Assembly (NCBI GenBank): GCA_035573895.1
Contig: DATLZR010000179.1
Coordinates: 1 to 63,256, forward strand
Source of the DNA: Blastocatellia bacterium
Lineage (GTDB): Bacteria > Acidobacteriota > Blastocatellia > HR10
DNA length: 63,256 nt
Direction of reading: 5' to 3'
Below the pieces are notes generated by a model that made no database searches, was not told the origin of the DNA, and saw nothing but the letters and a program-made list of their open reading frames with translations. Numbering within the stretch: the first letter of the stretch is position 1; each line of letters begins with the position of its first letter. The translations under genes and the position numbers were made by a program. Positions 42,288 through 51,971 of this stretch are shown in pieces.

Positions 42288-43436
42288 ATGACGCGAAGAG
42301 CGTGGGGAAAATGTCTCTTGATCCTCTTTTGGATGAGCATGGGCCCAATGGCAGCAGACGCCGCTCAAAAAATCACGCGCCAGCGATTCGGCCGCACGGC
42401 TGAGGGCATTCCGGTTGACCTTTTCACCCTCACCAACCGCAACGGCATGGAGGTGAAGATCACCAACTACGGGGGCATTGTCGTCTCGGTCAAAGTCCCG
42501 GATCGAAACGGAACACTGGGGGATGTCGTTCTCGGCTACGACACGCTGGAAGGTTACCTCAAAGATAATCGCCCCTACTTCGGCGCGATCATCGGGCGCT
42601 ATGCCAACCGCATTGCGAAGGGACGATTCACCCTCGACGGTCGAGAATACCGGCTGGCGCAAAATGACGGTGAGAATCACCTTCACGGCGGGATCAAGGG
42701 CTTCGACAAGGTCGTGTGGAAGGCCTCACCCGTGAGGACCCGGCAAGGAGTGGGCGTCCGTCTCACCTATCGCAGCCGGGACGGTGAAGAGGGCTATCCG
42801 GGAACCGTACTGGTGACGGTCACCTACACGCTCACCGATGCCAACGAGTTGAGAATTGATTACCTTGCCAGGACGACCAAAAAGACGATCCTCAACCTCA
42901 CCCACCACTCCTACTTCAATCTCGCCGGAACGGGAGATATTCTCGAGCATCGTCTGCGGATCAACGCCGATCTCTTCACTCCGGTTGATCGTACACTCAT
43001 CCCCACAGGGGAAATCCGGAGCGTCAAAGGCACGCCCCTGGATTTCACGCGGCCCACACCGATTGGTGCTCGCATCGAGCAAAAGGATGAACAACTGCTG
43101 TTCGGTCACGGCTACGATCATAACTGGGTTCTGAACAAAAGCGATGCTCCGTTGACGCTGGCGGCCCGCGTCGAAGAACCGCGCACGGGGCGTGTCCTGG
43201 AGGTCTACACGACCGAACCCGGACTTCAGTTTTATTCCGGTAATTTCCTCGATGGCTCCATCACCGGCAAGGCCAACAGGGTGTATGGACGGCGGGCGGG
43301 CTTTTGCCTCGAAGCTCAGCACTTCCCCGATTCACCGAATAAGCCCCATTTCCCTTCGGTGGTTCTTTCTCCGGGCCAGCAGTACCGACAGACGACCGTC
43401 TACAAGTTCTCCGTCAGCCCATCGCCGGGGCAGTAA
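42288..43436 (+). CDS. Secreted aldose 1-epimerase (mutarotase)
   Basis: A 382-residue GalM-family protein that interconverts alpha and beta anomers of aldoses. It has a cleavable signal peptide (CLLILFWMSMGPMAADA), so it acts outside the cytoplasm. The catalytic elements are NHLHGG (His131/His133), NLTHHSYFNLAG and the C-terminal FCLEAQHFPDSPN, whose Glu is the general base. GAIIGRYANRI is the usual N-terminal core. The start is ATG 42288 with GAGGGA upstream. The position after xylA and xylB and before the receptors fits periplasmic processing of released xylose or arabinose. Confidence 0.92.
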   Translation: MTRRAWGKCLLILFWMSMGPMAADAAQKITRQRFGRTAEGIPVDLFTLTNRNGMEVKITNYGGIVVSVKVPDRNGTLGDVVLGYDTLEGYLKDNRPYFGAIIGRYANRIAKGRFTLDGREYRLAQNDGENHLHGGIKGFDKVVWKASPVRTRQGVGVRLTYRSRDGEEGYPGTVLVTVTYTLTDANELRIDYLARTTKKTILNLTHHSYFNLAGTGDILEHRLRINADLFTPVDRTLIPTGEIRSVKGTPLDFTRPTPIGARIEQKDEQLLFGHGYDHNWVLNKSDAPLTLAARVEEPRTGRVLEVYTTEPGLQFYSGNFLDGSITGKANRVYGRRAGFCLEAQHFPDSPNKPHFPSVVLSPGQQYRQTTVYKFSVSPSPGQ

Positions 43437-43501
43437 CTTCCGGGGGGACCGGGCGGATAGAGGTCAAGATCACCTCCCGCTGCTGACTTCATTATAAAAA
43501 G

Positions 43502-43578
43502 CGCAAGCTGGAAAGCCTGCGCTACAGGTAGCGCAGACTTTCCAGTCTGCGGAAAGCCGGCTGGGAAGCCTGTGCCAC
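43502..43578. repeat. REP-like palindrome cluster
   Basis: Arms 43502-43525 and 43528-43551 are inverted copies (24 bp, three mismatches) with a 2-nt centre; the core is CTGGAAAGCCTGCGCTAC. A third, direct copy, GCTGGGAAGCCTGTGCCAC, lies at 43560-43578. On RNA the inverted pair folds into a long hairpin after the mutarotase stop and could end that transcript. A related pair occurs at 51890-51944 and a partial copy at 22271. Confidence 0.65.
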
Positions 43579-43695
43579 ACCTCGCGGGGAGCCATCCGGG
43601 TACCCGACCTACAAGGCAGCACCCCGGGAATCACGATTTTGTCACTTTTTAAGCAAAAAGATTTTTGTTTTTGGAAATTTCAATCAAAAAAATTC

Positions 43696-43725
43696 TTGAC
43701 AAGTGGTCATTTCGAGTCGTAAAAT
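43696..43725 (+). promoter_or_regulatory. Sigma-70-type promoter of the first Oar-type receptor gene
   Basis: TTGACA (43696-43701), an 18-bp spacer and TAAAAT (43720-43725) follow an A/T-rich run (about 43650-43695) like an UP element. The leader would be about 315 nt before ATG 44047. I do not recognise a riboswitch in it. Confidence 0.65.
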
Positions 43726-44046
43726 GCAGGTGACACCGGTTGTACGTGGTGCAGAAATGGTGCAAATCAAGCAGTTTCAAACAGGTCATCTGGTAAGTCC
43801 TGGCAACCGGGAGTCAGCTTCGGCCACTCGTGGAGATGATGGACGGCTCGGATAGCCTGCCACCATCTCTATTGCAAAGGGAATTCCAGCCAGAGCCAAC
43901 AGCAATCTGGCGTGGAGGGAGCGAGCTATCGAGGGGGAGATCATGAGGTTTTGCCTGCCAGAGAAAGATCCAGCAATCCATCACTGCTACTTCCTCAGTG
44001 TGTTCGCACCCGCCACGAAAGAGTAAAAATCACAGGAGGCGAACCT

Positions 44047-47000
44047 ATGAGGGGAGAGAAATCGAAGGCCCTTTTTCTTTGCTCGCTGCTGCTTTTTGCT
44101 GCCTGGGGATCGGCGGCTGTGGCACAGCAGCAGCTTGGAACCATTCAGGGAACCGTAGTGGATCAGACCGAGGCGGTCGTCCCCGGGGCAACGGTCCGTG
44201 TGACGAACAAAGAGACCGGGGAGGTGCGCACGGCCCTGACCAACGAAAGTGGTGTTTACCGGATCGTGAATCTTCCGCCAGGCCGCTACGATGTGACGGT
44301 TGAAGCGCAAGGGTTCCGGAAGATCGTGCGAACGGATGTCGTTTTGTTCGTCGGTGCGACGCTGGGGATGAACTTCGTCCTCGAACCGGGAGCGGTGGAG
44401 GAAACGATCGAGGTCACGGCGGGTGTGGCCCAGCTTCAAACGGAGAAAGGCGACATCTCGGCGGTTGTCGAGCGGAAGAAGATCGTGGATTTACCTCTTC
44501 AATTGCGGAACATCTTTCAACTGGCGGCCTTGCAGCCGGGCATCACCGGACTGGGGACGGGCAACGATTTCGTCACGCCCGAGAGCGGCATTGGGCTCAA
44601 TGCCAGCGGCTTGCGCGCGGGCACAACCAGCGCCACCGTTGATGGAGCCAGCATCAACGGCAATCCCTGGGCGGGAACGGTGCTCATCACGCCCAACGTT
44701 GACTCGGTTCAGGAGTTTCAGGTGATCACCAACAATCAGTCGGCGGAATACGGCCGCAATGCCGGCGCGATGATCAGCGTGGTGACGAAATCGGGCACCA
44801 ACGAATTTCATGGATCTCTCTATGTTTTTCATCGCAACGACAATCTTCAGGCGCTGAATATCTTTGCCCGAGGAGCCCTCCGGCGCGACGCCCCCAAGGA
44901 GGAAAAACAGCGCATTGTGCCCGAGACGCGCCGCAACGATTTCGGTTTCAGTCTTGGTGGTCCGATTCGCAAGGAGAAGATGTTCTTCTTCACCTCTTAT
45001 GAGGGGTTGCGTCAGGCAACGGGTCAAGCTTTCGTCACGACTGTTGAGACGCGGGAGTTCGTTGATCTGGTGCAGCGGACGCGCCCGAATTCGATTGCCG
45101 CGCAACTGTTGAAGAACTATCCGCCGCTGGCCTATCCGACGACGGGCTTACGTGATTTGGGGAGCCCGGTGCCGGGTGCGACCAACATTGGTCCGCCCGA
45201 TGGAATTCCCGACGTAGGCACCATCACGGTGGCTCCGGCGGGCACCCGCATGGGTGATCAATTCAACGGTCGTGTGGACCGACTTCTCTTTGATGGGAAG
45301 GGACGGTTCCGCGGCACCTACTACATCACCCGCTTCAACTCCCGCGATGCTGCCGTGCGTCCGAAGTTCGCTCAGCAGTATCCCCACCGGAATCAGTTTC
45401 TGAACCTCGCTTACACGCACATTGTATCTCCTCGGACGGTCAATGAGTGGAGCTTCGGGTACCTGCGCATGCGCGGCAATTTCCCCGATGAAAATCCCGA
45501 ATCCCCGACCATCGGGATCACCGGACTGGGAGCGGGATTCGGCACTCTCTTCTGGATTCCCATCCGGTTTGCCCAGAATGTGTTTGAGTTCAAGGACACG
45601 CTGATGCTCACGCGGGGCAATCACGGGGTGAAGATCGGGGCCGAGGTTCGCCGCATTCAGGATAATCACGATTTCCATCACTGGCAGCGTCCCAGTTACA
45701 CCTTCAACAGCATCCTCAACTTCGCCATGGATGAGCCGTTGACGGAGACGCGAGCCGTCAATCCGGCCACCGGGTTAGCGACGGGCATTGACGGGTACTA
45801 TCGCAATTTCGAGTACGGGCTATTCATTCAAGACGACTGGAAGGTGCGCCGAAATCTGACGCTGAATATCGGTTTGCGATACGAGAACTTCGGCACGCCC
45901 AGTGAACGCTACGACCGATTGCAAAACATCATTTACGGGCCGGGAACCAACGTCTTCGAGCGGATCGCAACGGCGCGAGTCGGTCCGGTGAAGAAGCTCT
46001 TCGAGTCCGACAACAATAACTTCGCGCCTCGGTTCGGGTTCGCCTGGGATCCGTTTGGACGGGGTCGGTTCGTCATTCGCGGTGGAACGGGGATTGCGTA
46101 CAATCGGCTGAACAACACCGTCTACACCGACGAGAAATTCAATCCGCCGCGATTCGCTCAGGCCTCGACTGATGTGCGCACGCCGGGAGCGCCACCGATT
46201 GTCTACACGTTGGGCCCGAATTATCCGCCCAATCCGGGCCTGGGGCGAGGCCTCGATGAACGTGGAGGAATTCGCGGCGCGCGCGTCGCGTTGCGCGTCG
46301 TTGATCCCAACGTGACGACGCCATATGCCCAGAACTGGTTCCTCGGATTCCAGCAGGAACTTCCCGGAGGATTCGTCGTCGAGGTCAACTACATCGGCTC
46401 GGTTGGTCGCCATCTGCACACCGGCGATGGGCCGGGAGGAGAGGATTACAACCGGTTTGCTGGTGATTTGCTCGATGGGCGACTTGACCGGCTCAACCCG
46501 AGTTTCGCCTCGGTGGGGCTTGGCGAGACCGGAGCGAGTTCCAGCTTCCATGGCGGAACGATTCAGGTCAATCGGCGTTACAGTGGCGGATTTGCTCTGC
46601 AAGCGGCATTCACCTTCGGCAAGGCGCTGGAGACGCCCGGTGCTGCCGTTGAAGTCACCCGACGCGATCTCGACCGCTCTGTCACCGGCTTCCATCGCGG
46701 GCGCAAGCTGGCCATCAACGCCATCTGGGAGATCCCCTTCTGGAAGGAGCGGCCCGTCATCAAGCATATCCTGGGCGGCTGGCAGCTCAATGCCATTGTG
46801 CAACTTCAGTCGGGAGCCCCCTTCACCGTCTTCACCTCGGCGGCCTATCCACGTGGAGATTTCAATGCCGACGGAACGAACAACGATCGGCCCAACACCC
46901 CGAGCTTCGGCAATACCAAGCGCGATCTCAGCCGCAGCGACTACTTGCGGGGAATCTTCAGCGTGAGCGATTTCCCGCTGCCGCCCAGCGGCTCGCTCGG

Positions 47001-47250
47001 CAACCTGGGCCGCAACACGTTCCGGGGTCCGGGCTACGCCAGCACCGATCTCTCGCTGTTCAAAAACATCCGAATGCCCTGGGTCACGGGCGAAGGCGCC
47101 ACGCTTCAGGTGCGGGCGGAATTCTTCAACGCCTTCAATCGGGTCAATCTGGGAACGCCAGCGTCCAATCTCGTGAGCACCGTCTTCGGTCGTTCGACGT
47201 CTGCCTCACCGGGTCGTGATGTACAGCTCGCGTTGAAGTTCATCTTCTAA
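44047..47250 (+). CDS. Oar-type TonB-dependent receptor
   Basis: A 1,067-residue outer-membrane receptor. The start is ATG 44047 behind AGGAGGCGAAC. A signal peptide (FLCSLLLFAAWGSAAVA) is followed by a carboxypeptidase-regulatory-like domain (about 30-110: GTIQGTVVDQTEAVVPGATV, GVYRIVNLPPGRYDVTVEA), a plug domain (VVERKKIVDLPLQLRNIFQL; AEYGRNAGAMISVVTKSGTN) and a C-terminal beta-barrel of about 800 residues that ends in Phe (LALKFIF), the usual outer-membrane assembly signal. Such proteins are the common large receptors of acidobacteria. Ligand prediction rests on context: with pentose genes upstream and arabinofuranosidases downstream, an arabinoxylan- or arabinan-derived oligosaccharide is likely. 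Confidence 0.88.
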   Translation: MRGEKSKALFLCSLLLFAAWGSAAVAQQQLGTIQGTVVDQTEAVVPGATVRVTNKETGEVRTALTNESGVYRIVNLPPGRYDVTVEAQGFRKIVRTDVVLFVGATLGMNFVLEPGAVEETIEVTAGVAQLQTEKGDISAVVERKKIVDLPLQLRNIFQLAALQPGITGLGTGNDFVTPESGIGLNASGLRAGTTSATVDGASINGNPWAGTVLITPNVDSVQEFQVITNNQSAEYGRNAGAMISVVTKSGTNEFHGSLYVFHRNDNLQALNIFARGALRRDAPKEEKQRIVPETRRNDFGFSLGGPIRKEKMFFFTSYEGLRQATGQAFVTTVETREFVDLVQRTRPNSIAAQLLKNYPPLAYPTTGLRDLGSPVPGATNIGPPDGIPDVGTITVAPAGTRMGDQFNGRVDRLLFDGKGRFRGTYYITRFNSRDAAVRPKFAQQYPHRNQFLNLAYTHIVSPRTVNEWSFGYLRMRGNFPDENPESPTIGITGLGAGFGTLFWIPIRFAQNVFEFKDTLMLTRGNHGVKIGAEVRRIQDNHDFHHWQRPSYTFNSILNFAMDEPLTETRAVNPATGLATGIDGYYRNFEYGLFIQDDWKVRRNLTLNIGLRYENFGTPSERYDRLQNIIYGPGTNVFERIATARVGPVKKLFESDNNNFAPRFGFAWDPFGRGRFVIRGGTGIAYNRLNNTVYTDEKFNPPRFAQASTDVRTPGAPPIVYTLGPNYPPNPGLGRGLDERGGIRGARVALRVVDPNVTTPYAQNWFLGFQQELPGGFVVEVNYIGSVGRHLHTGDGPGGEDYNRFAGDLLDGRLDRLNPSFASVGLGETGASSSFHGGTIQVNRRYSGGFALQAAFTFGKALETPGAAVEVTRRDLDRSVTGFHRGRKLAINAIWEIPFWKERPVIKHILGGWQLNAIVQLQSGAPFTVFTSAAYPRGDFNADGTNNDRPNTPSFGNTKRDLSRSDYLRGIFSVSDFPLPPSGSLGNLGRNTFRGPGYASTDLSLFKNIRMPWVTGEGATLQVRAEFFNAFNRVNLGTPASNLVSTVFGRSTSASPGRDVQLALKFIF

Positions 47251-47292
47251 ACGGGCGCATCAGAACCCCGCGAGCAGGTCTCTGGCTCAGGC

Positions 47293-47339
47293 GCGGGGGG
47301 AAGCCTTTTTGGATCCCCAGGAGGCTTCTCCCCCCCCGC
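47293..47339 (+). terminator. GC-rich hairpin after the first receptor gene
   Basis: GCGGGGGGAAGCCT-like left arm (47293-47306) pairs with AGGCTTCTCCCCCCCCGC (47322-47339), with small bulges, 43 nt after the stop. No T run follows. Confidence 0.5.
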
Positions 47340-47733
47340 CGCTCGTGAAGAGGTCGGAAGTCAAGGTATTCGTACAACCGACGGGGAGGGCTCTTTCCAA
47401 TGCGAAGGAGAAAGTACAAGATTCTTGATGAGCGGTTTCTGTTCCCTCCTCGATGCCTGTGTCGCCTGGTGTGCGCACTCATGGTGATCCCGGTACACGC
47501 TCAATTCAGGACCGACGCGGGAGGCCGGGAGTTCGAAGGCCAATTATGTGCTCGGAGACTGGGGCTCCGGAGGAAGCGAGATAAATACCTCCTCCAACAC
47601 CGATGCACCAGGATGCCGAGGAGAGGATGTTTTTCCTCGGGCACATCTCTGCCTACGGAATTTCCCCGCACGGACTGAGAAGGGGAAAAGGATCGGGCAT
47701 CATAAATAAAAAATCTGGAAGGGAGGATGTGCC
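47340..47733. other. Intergenic between the two receptor genes
   Basis: A 92-codon plus frame (47400-47678) has no ribosome-binding site and a basic, low-complexity translation, so I do not call it. The segment 47655-47730 is A/T-rich and may hold the promoter of the second receptor, but no clear -35/-10 pair is seen. Confidence 0.4.
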
Positions 47734-50700
47734 ATGAGGCTGAAACACTTTCTGCGGCATTTCGCTTTGGCGGGCGTAGTGGCCGGGTATGTTCTCAGCC
47801 CGTTTCCAGCGCTGGCACAATTGCGAATTGTCGGGGCGATCTCCGGGACGGTTGAGGATCCCACCGGCGCTGTTGTCGCCAACGCCAAGGTCATCTTGAA
47901 GGATGTAAAAACCGGTATCACAAAGGAGACGACATCAAGCGATCGAGGAACATTCCTGTTCCCCGATTTGGCCAGTGGCAGCTACGAGATCACGGTAACC
48001 GCACCGGGATTTCAAACCGCCGTTCTTTCCCAGATCACGGTCTTGACCAGCCAGACGACGGATGTGCGCGTCCGGCTCGAAGTCGGGCAACCGACCGAGA
48101 CGATTGAAGTCGTAGCGGGCACAACCGAGGGTTTGGAGACATCGTCCCAACTGGTTGCCACGACGCTCCGGACCGACACGATCTCCAAGCTCCCGGTCAT
48201 TAACCGGAGCAACGTCCTGGCTCTGGCGCGGCTGGCTCCCGGGGCAGCACCGGCGACCGGCGGAAGCACACGGTACAACAATCTCGCGGGAGGAGCCCTC
48301 AATGTCACCGTAGATGGGATCAACAACGCCTCCAACGGGTTCAAAAGCGGTGGAACGGTCTTCTTCATGACGGTGCCCGTGCGCTTGGGAGCCGTTGAAG
48401 AAGTTTCCATCGAAACGGGCGGTCTTGGAGCCGATTCGGGGGCGCAAAGCGGCTCCAACATCAAATTCACCACGCGCCGGGGCGGCAAGGAGTATCACGG
48501 AAGCCTCTTCTATGAGCCGCGCAGTGAGAAGTTTAATGCCAACACATGGGCGAGGAATGCCCAGGGGTTGCCTCGAGTTCGCAATCGCATTCACGACTAT
48601 GGCGGCAATTTCGGCGGTCCGCTGCTCCCCTTCGGCCCGTTCAAAGACAAGATGTTCGTCTTCGTCAACTTCGAGCGACGTCTTCAACCCCTGCGAGAAG
48701 TGCGCACCGTCTCCGTCCCCACACCGGAGGCTCAGCGCGGTATCTACACTTACATCGTCAGCGGTACGACAGATCAGGTGAGAACGGTTAACGTTCTCGA
48801 GTTAGCCGCTCGACGGGGGTTACCGACCAGGCTCGACCGGGTGACGCAAACGATCCTGGCGCTGCACAATCAAGTCCCACAGTTTGCGACGCGGGTTCCC
48901 GATACCGATCTCAATGCCGACGTTTATAGCTGGGATGAGGAGAACAATCTCTATCAATACTTCCCCACCGTGCGCTATGACTATCACATCACGCCCCAGC
49001 AGCAATTCACCTTCACCTGGAACTACTATCACAGTTGGCAGCCGGGAGGACGACGCCTGCCGGTGCCGGGAGTGAATCGGACCAATCCCTTCCGTCTGGG
49101 CTATTTCATCTGGTCGGTGGGTCTGCAATCAACATTCTCCACTCGAACTTTCAACGAGTTGCGCTATGGAGTGCAACACAGTGGGGACACCAATACCCGC
49201 GCCGAGTATGGTCTCTACTACCAGTTTGATGGCACGCCGCTTCGGATTGGAGCGACGCTTCCTTTCGGAGTGACCGTGCCCTTCATTGATCAGCAAAACG
49301 TCACGGGCCGGCATTACATCACCACGATCTACGACACGCTGACGCTCACTCGGGGCGAACACACCATTACGCTCGGCGGCAGCCTCCGCAAGACGGTGTG
49401 GAACGACTCGGCGGAAGTCTTTCAGCTTCCCACTTATGGACTGGGCACGCCCTCGGGTGACCCGTTGCAGGCGGCAACGGCCTTCACCACCACGACAATT
49501 CCGGGGATCAACAACACCGAACTGGGGAATCCGCTGGCGCTGTACAATCTGCTGACGGGTCGCGTATCCGTCGCCAACTTCGTCCGGGTAGTCAATCCCG
49601 ACACGTTCAAATACGATGGCTTCATCAACTTCACCTGGACCAATTCTCTCATGGGAGGCGTCTATGTGCAGGATCGGTGGCGAATCACGAGGAGCCTGAC
49701 CGCCAACTACGGACTGCGGTGGGAGATTCAGGGACCGATGAAAGATGGAAAAGGATTGGCTGCCGTGCCCGATCTCGCCGCCATCTTTGGCCCCTCGCGG
49801 CGGCTGTTCGCCCCCGGCGAACTGAGCGGAAATACCAATCCCACGCTCGAGGCGGGACGCGTTCCCTATCGTACTGACTGGCGCAATCTGGCGCCCAATC
49901 TCGGTCTGGCGTGGAATCCCTCGCGACTCTCCGGCTGGTTGGGCAAACTCCTGGGCGATGGGAAAACCGTCTTTCGCGCTTCCTATGGGATCATCTACTA
50001 CGACGAAGGGACCCAGTTTTTCGCAGCCAACCTGGGGCCCAACGTCGGAAAGCTCATCAGTGCGATCCCTCTCATTCCGGGACAGCCGGGACAAACCAAT
50101 CTGCCGGCGTTCTACACGCTGTCGGACATTGTCGCCAATCCGCTCACCGCTTCATCGTTTGCTTTCACCACCAGCGAGTATAAGAAGATCGTCAATCAAG
50201 CCGACCAGACCTTCGCTCGCACCATTAGCGGATTTGATCCGACGCTCCGCGCCCCCTACACCATTAACTGGAACGTGGGAATTCAGCGCGAACTGGGCAA
50301 GGGGACGGTGCTGGAGATCCGCTACGTGGGGAATCAATCGAAGCTCTCCTGGCGCACGAGCAATCTCAACGAGGTGAACATCTTCGAGAACGGGTTCCTG
50401 GAGGAGTTCAAGAACGCTCAACGAAACCTGGCGATTAACCAGGCGGCGGGCGTCAATAGTTTCCAGTATCGAGGACTGCCCGGTCAGGTGCCGCTGCCGA
50501 TCTTTGATGCGGCCTTTGGACCTCGCGGCGGCGTGCCGGCGATTGCGCCCGGCTCCGGCTACCAGTCACCCACTTTCATCACCCAATTGCAAACGGGAGC
50601 GGCCGGAGCGCTGGCAGCGACCCTGGCCACCAACCCCAACTACGTCTGTCGGATGTTCGGCAGCGCCTTCAGTCCCTGCCTGCGCATTGATCCACGGTAC

Positions 50701-51594
50701 AACGCGCCCGGCCCCTATCCCATCAACTTCTTTTTGCTCAATCCCTATGTGGCCGGTCGCCTCAATTATGTAGACGACACCGGCTGGCACAGCTACAACG
50801 GGTTGCAGGTTCAACTCCGACAACGCCTGTCGCACGGCTTAACCTGGACGACGAACTACACCTGGAGTAAGAGCCTGACCAATCTCGCCGTAGATAATCA
50901 AAATCAGAGCCGTGACTTCACCACCCTGCGCAACATCAAGCTCGATCGTCAAGTCTCGCCTTTTGACATTCGGCACGTGATTCAAACCTTCGGAACGTAT
51001 GACCTGCCCTTCGGGCGAGGGCGGTGGCTTTCGGTCAACAACCGCTTCCTCGATGCAGTGATCGGAGGGTGGACCTTGGGTTCGATCTTCGTCTTCCAGA
51101 CGGGAGCGCCGATCCAACTGACGGGCGGCTTCGAGACAGTCAATGCCTTGAACAATAATCCCTACCGCAACGGCGTCCGACTCGCTCCCGGCGTCACCCT
51201 TGAAGACATTCAGCGGATGTTCAACGCCCCGTTGCGTCGTTTGACCGGCCGGGCGGGAGCAACTGATCTGCAGCGGCTCGCCGTTGACCCGCGACTGATC
51301 GGTCCCGATGGCCGGGCCAATCCTCAGTTCCTGGCTCCCAACACCACACCGGGCGAGTTCGGGCAAGTGCTCTTTCTCCGGGATCGCAATACCTTCCAGT
51401 GGGATGTCTCCATCGCCAAGAATTTCTCCCTGTCCGAGAGGACTCGCCTGGAGATCTTTGCTGGTTTCAACAACGTTCTGAATCACCCACGATGGGGCTT
51501 CCCCAATACGAACGTCTTCAGTACATCCTTCGGCGTGGTGGGTGCACCAACGGGAAATCGCACGGTGAATCTGCGGGCCACGCTCAGTTTCTAG
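47734..51594 (+). CDS. Oar-type TonB-dependent receptor, larger paralogue
   Basis: A 1,286-residue outer-membrane receptor. The start is ATG 47734 preceded by GGAAGGAGG. It has a signal peptide (LAGVVAGYVLSPFPALA), a carboxypeptidase-regulatory-like domain (about 33-115: AISGTVEDPTGAVVANAKV, FLFPDLASGSYEITVTAPGF), a plug (ISKLPVINRSNVLALARLAP; SGAQSGSNIKFTTRRGG) and a long barrel ending RATLSF. It is about 220 residues longer than its neighbour, mostly in barrel loops. It probably recognises a second oligosaccharide of the same polymer. A SusD-like partner, usual in Bacteroidetes, is absent, as is normal for Oar-type receptors. Confidence 0.88.
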   Translation: MRLKHFLRHFALAGVVAGYVLSPFPALAQLRIVGAISGTVEDPTGAVVANAKVILKDVKTGITKETTSSDRGTFLFPDLASGSYEITVTAPGFQTAVLSQITVLTSQTTDVRVRLEVGQPTETIEVVAGTTEGLETSSQLVATTLRTDTISKLPVINRSNVLALARLAPGAAPATGGSTRYNNLAGGALNVTVDGINNASNGFKSGGTVFFMTVPVRLGAVEEVSIETGGLGADSGAQSGSNIKFTTRRGGKEYHGSLFYEPRSEKFNANTWARNAQGLPRVRNRIHDYGGNFGGPLLPFGPFKDKMFVFVNFERRLQPLREVRTVSVPTPEAQRGIYTYIVSGTTDQVRTVNVLELAARRGLPTRLDRVTQTILALHNQVPQFATRVPDTDLNADVYSWDEENNLYQYFPTVRYDYHITPQQQFTFTWNYYHSWQPGGRRLPVPGVNRTNPFRLGYFIWSVGLQSTFSTRTFNELRYGVQHSGDTNTRAEYGLYYQFDGTPLRIGATLPFGVTVPFIDQQNVTGRHYITTIYDTLTLTRGEHTITLGGSLRKTVWNDSAEVFQLPTYGLGTPSGDPLQAATAFTTTTIPGINNTELGNPLALYNLLTGRVSVANFVRVVNPDTFKYDGFINFTWTNSLMGGVYVQDRWRITRSLTANYGLRWEIQGPMKDGKGLAAVPDLAAIFGPSRRLFAPGELSGNTNPTLEAGRVPYRTDWRNLAPNLGLAWNPSRLSGWLGKLLGDGKTVFRASYGIIYYDEGTQFFAANLGPNVGKLISAIPLIPGQPGQTNLPAFYTLSDIVANPLTASSFAFTTSEYKKIVNQADQTFARTISGFDPTLRAPYTINWNVGIQRELGKGTVLEIRYVGNQSKLSWRTSNLNEVNIFENGFLEEFKNAQRNLAINQAAGVNSFQYRGLPGQVPLPIFDAAFGPRGGVPAIAPGSGYQSPTFITQLQTGAAGALAATLATNPNYVCRMFGSAFSPCLRIDPRYNAPGPYPINFFLLNPYVAGRLNYVDDTGWHSYNGLQVQLRQRLSHGLTWTTNYTWSKSLTNLAVDNQNQSRDFTTLRNIKLDRQVSPFDIRHVIQTFGTYDLPFGRGRWLSVNNRFLDAVIGGWTLGSIFVFQTGAPIQLTGGFETVNALNNNPYRNGVRLAPGVTLEDIQRMFNAPLRRLTGRAGATDLQRLAVDPRLIGPDGRANPQFLAPNTTPGEFGQVLFLRDRNTFQWDVSIAKNFSLSERTRLEIFAGFNNVLNHPRWGFPNTNVFSTSFGVVGAPTGNRTVNLRATLSF

Positions 51595-51889
51595 GAGGGC
51601 TCACAAGCGCGCATAAAAGGGGGTGATTCATGGATCGTCGCTCACGTGACTCATGAAAAGGAGTTCCACCCACGGGCGCTCCTCTACGGGGGGCCTTTCA
51701 TTCGTGACACGAACAACGGGCCGGCCGGGGAGAGGGTGATTCGCCGGTCGGCTCATCTCTTTGTTCGCTGGGGCTGCATATTGCAGGGCGTGAATAACAC
51801 GCTGAATGGAAAAGTACGATGGTGTAACGAGAATGCTCTCCGGCACGTAGTTGATCGGTGTGAAAACAAGGGTGTACATTGAGGCACAC

Positions 51890-51944
51890 GTGGCGCCGGC
51901 TTTCCCGTCGGCGATGGCTGCGTAAGCCGCAAAGCCTGCGCCAC
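51890..51944. repeat. REP-like palindrome, copy upstream of the GH51 gene
   Basis: GTGGCGCCGGCTTT (51890-51903) and AAAGCCTGCGCCAC (51931-51944) are inverted with one mismatch across 27 nt. The arms match those of the cluster at 43502-43578. The right arm ends 27 bp before ATG 51972, so the hairpin would lie in the leader of the GH51 gene. The preceding 295 bp after the second receptor hold no gene. Confidence 0.6.
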
Positions 51945-51971
51945 TTTTCGCCACTCCGTCAGAGGAAGACC

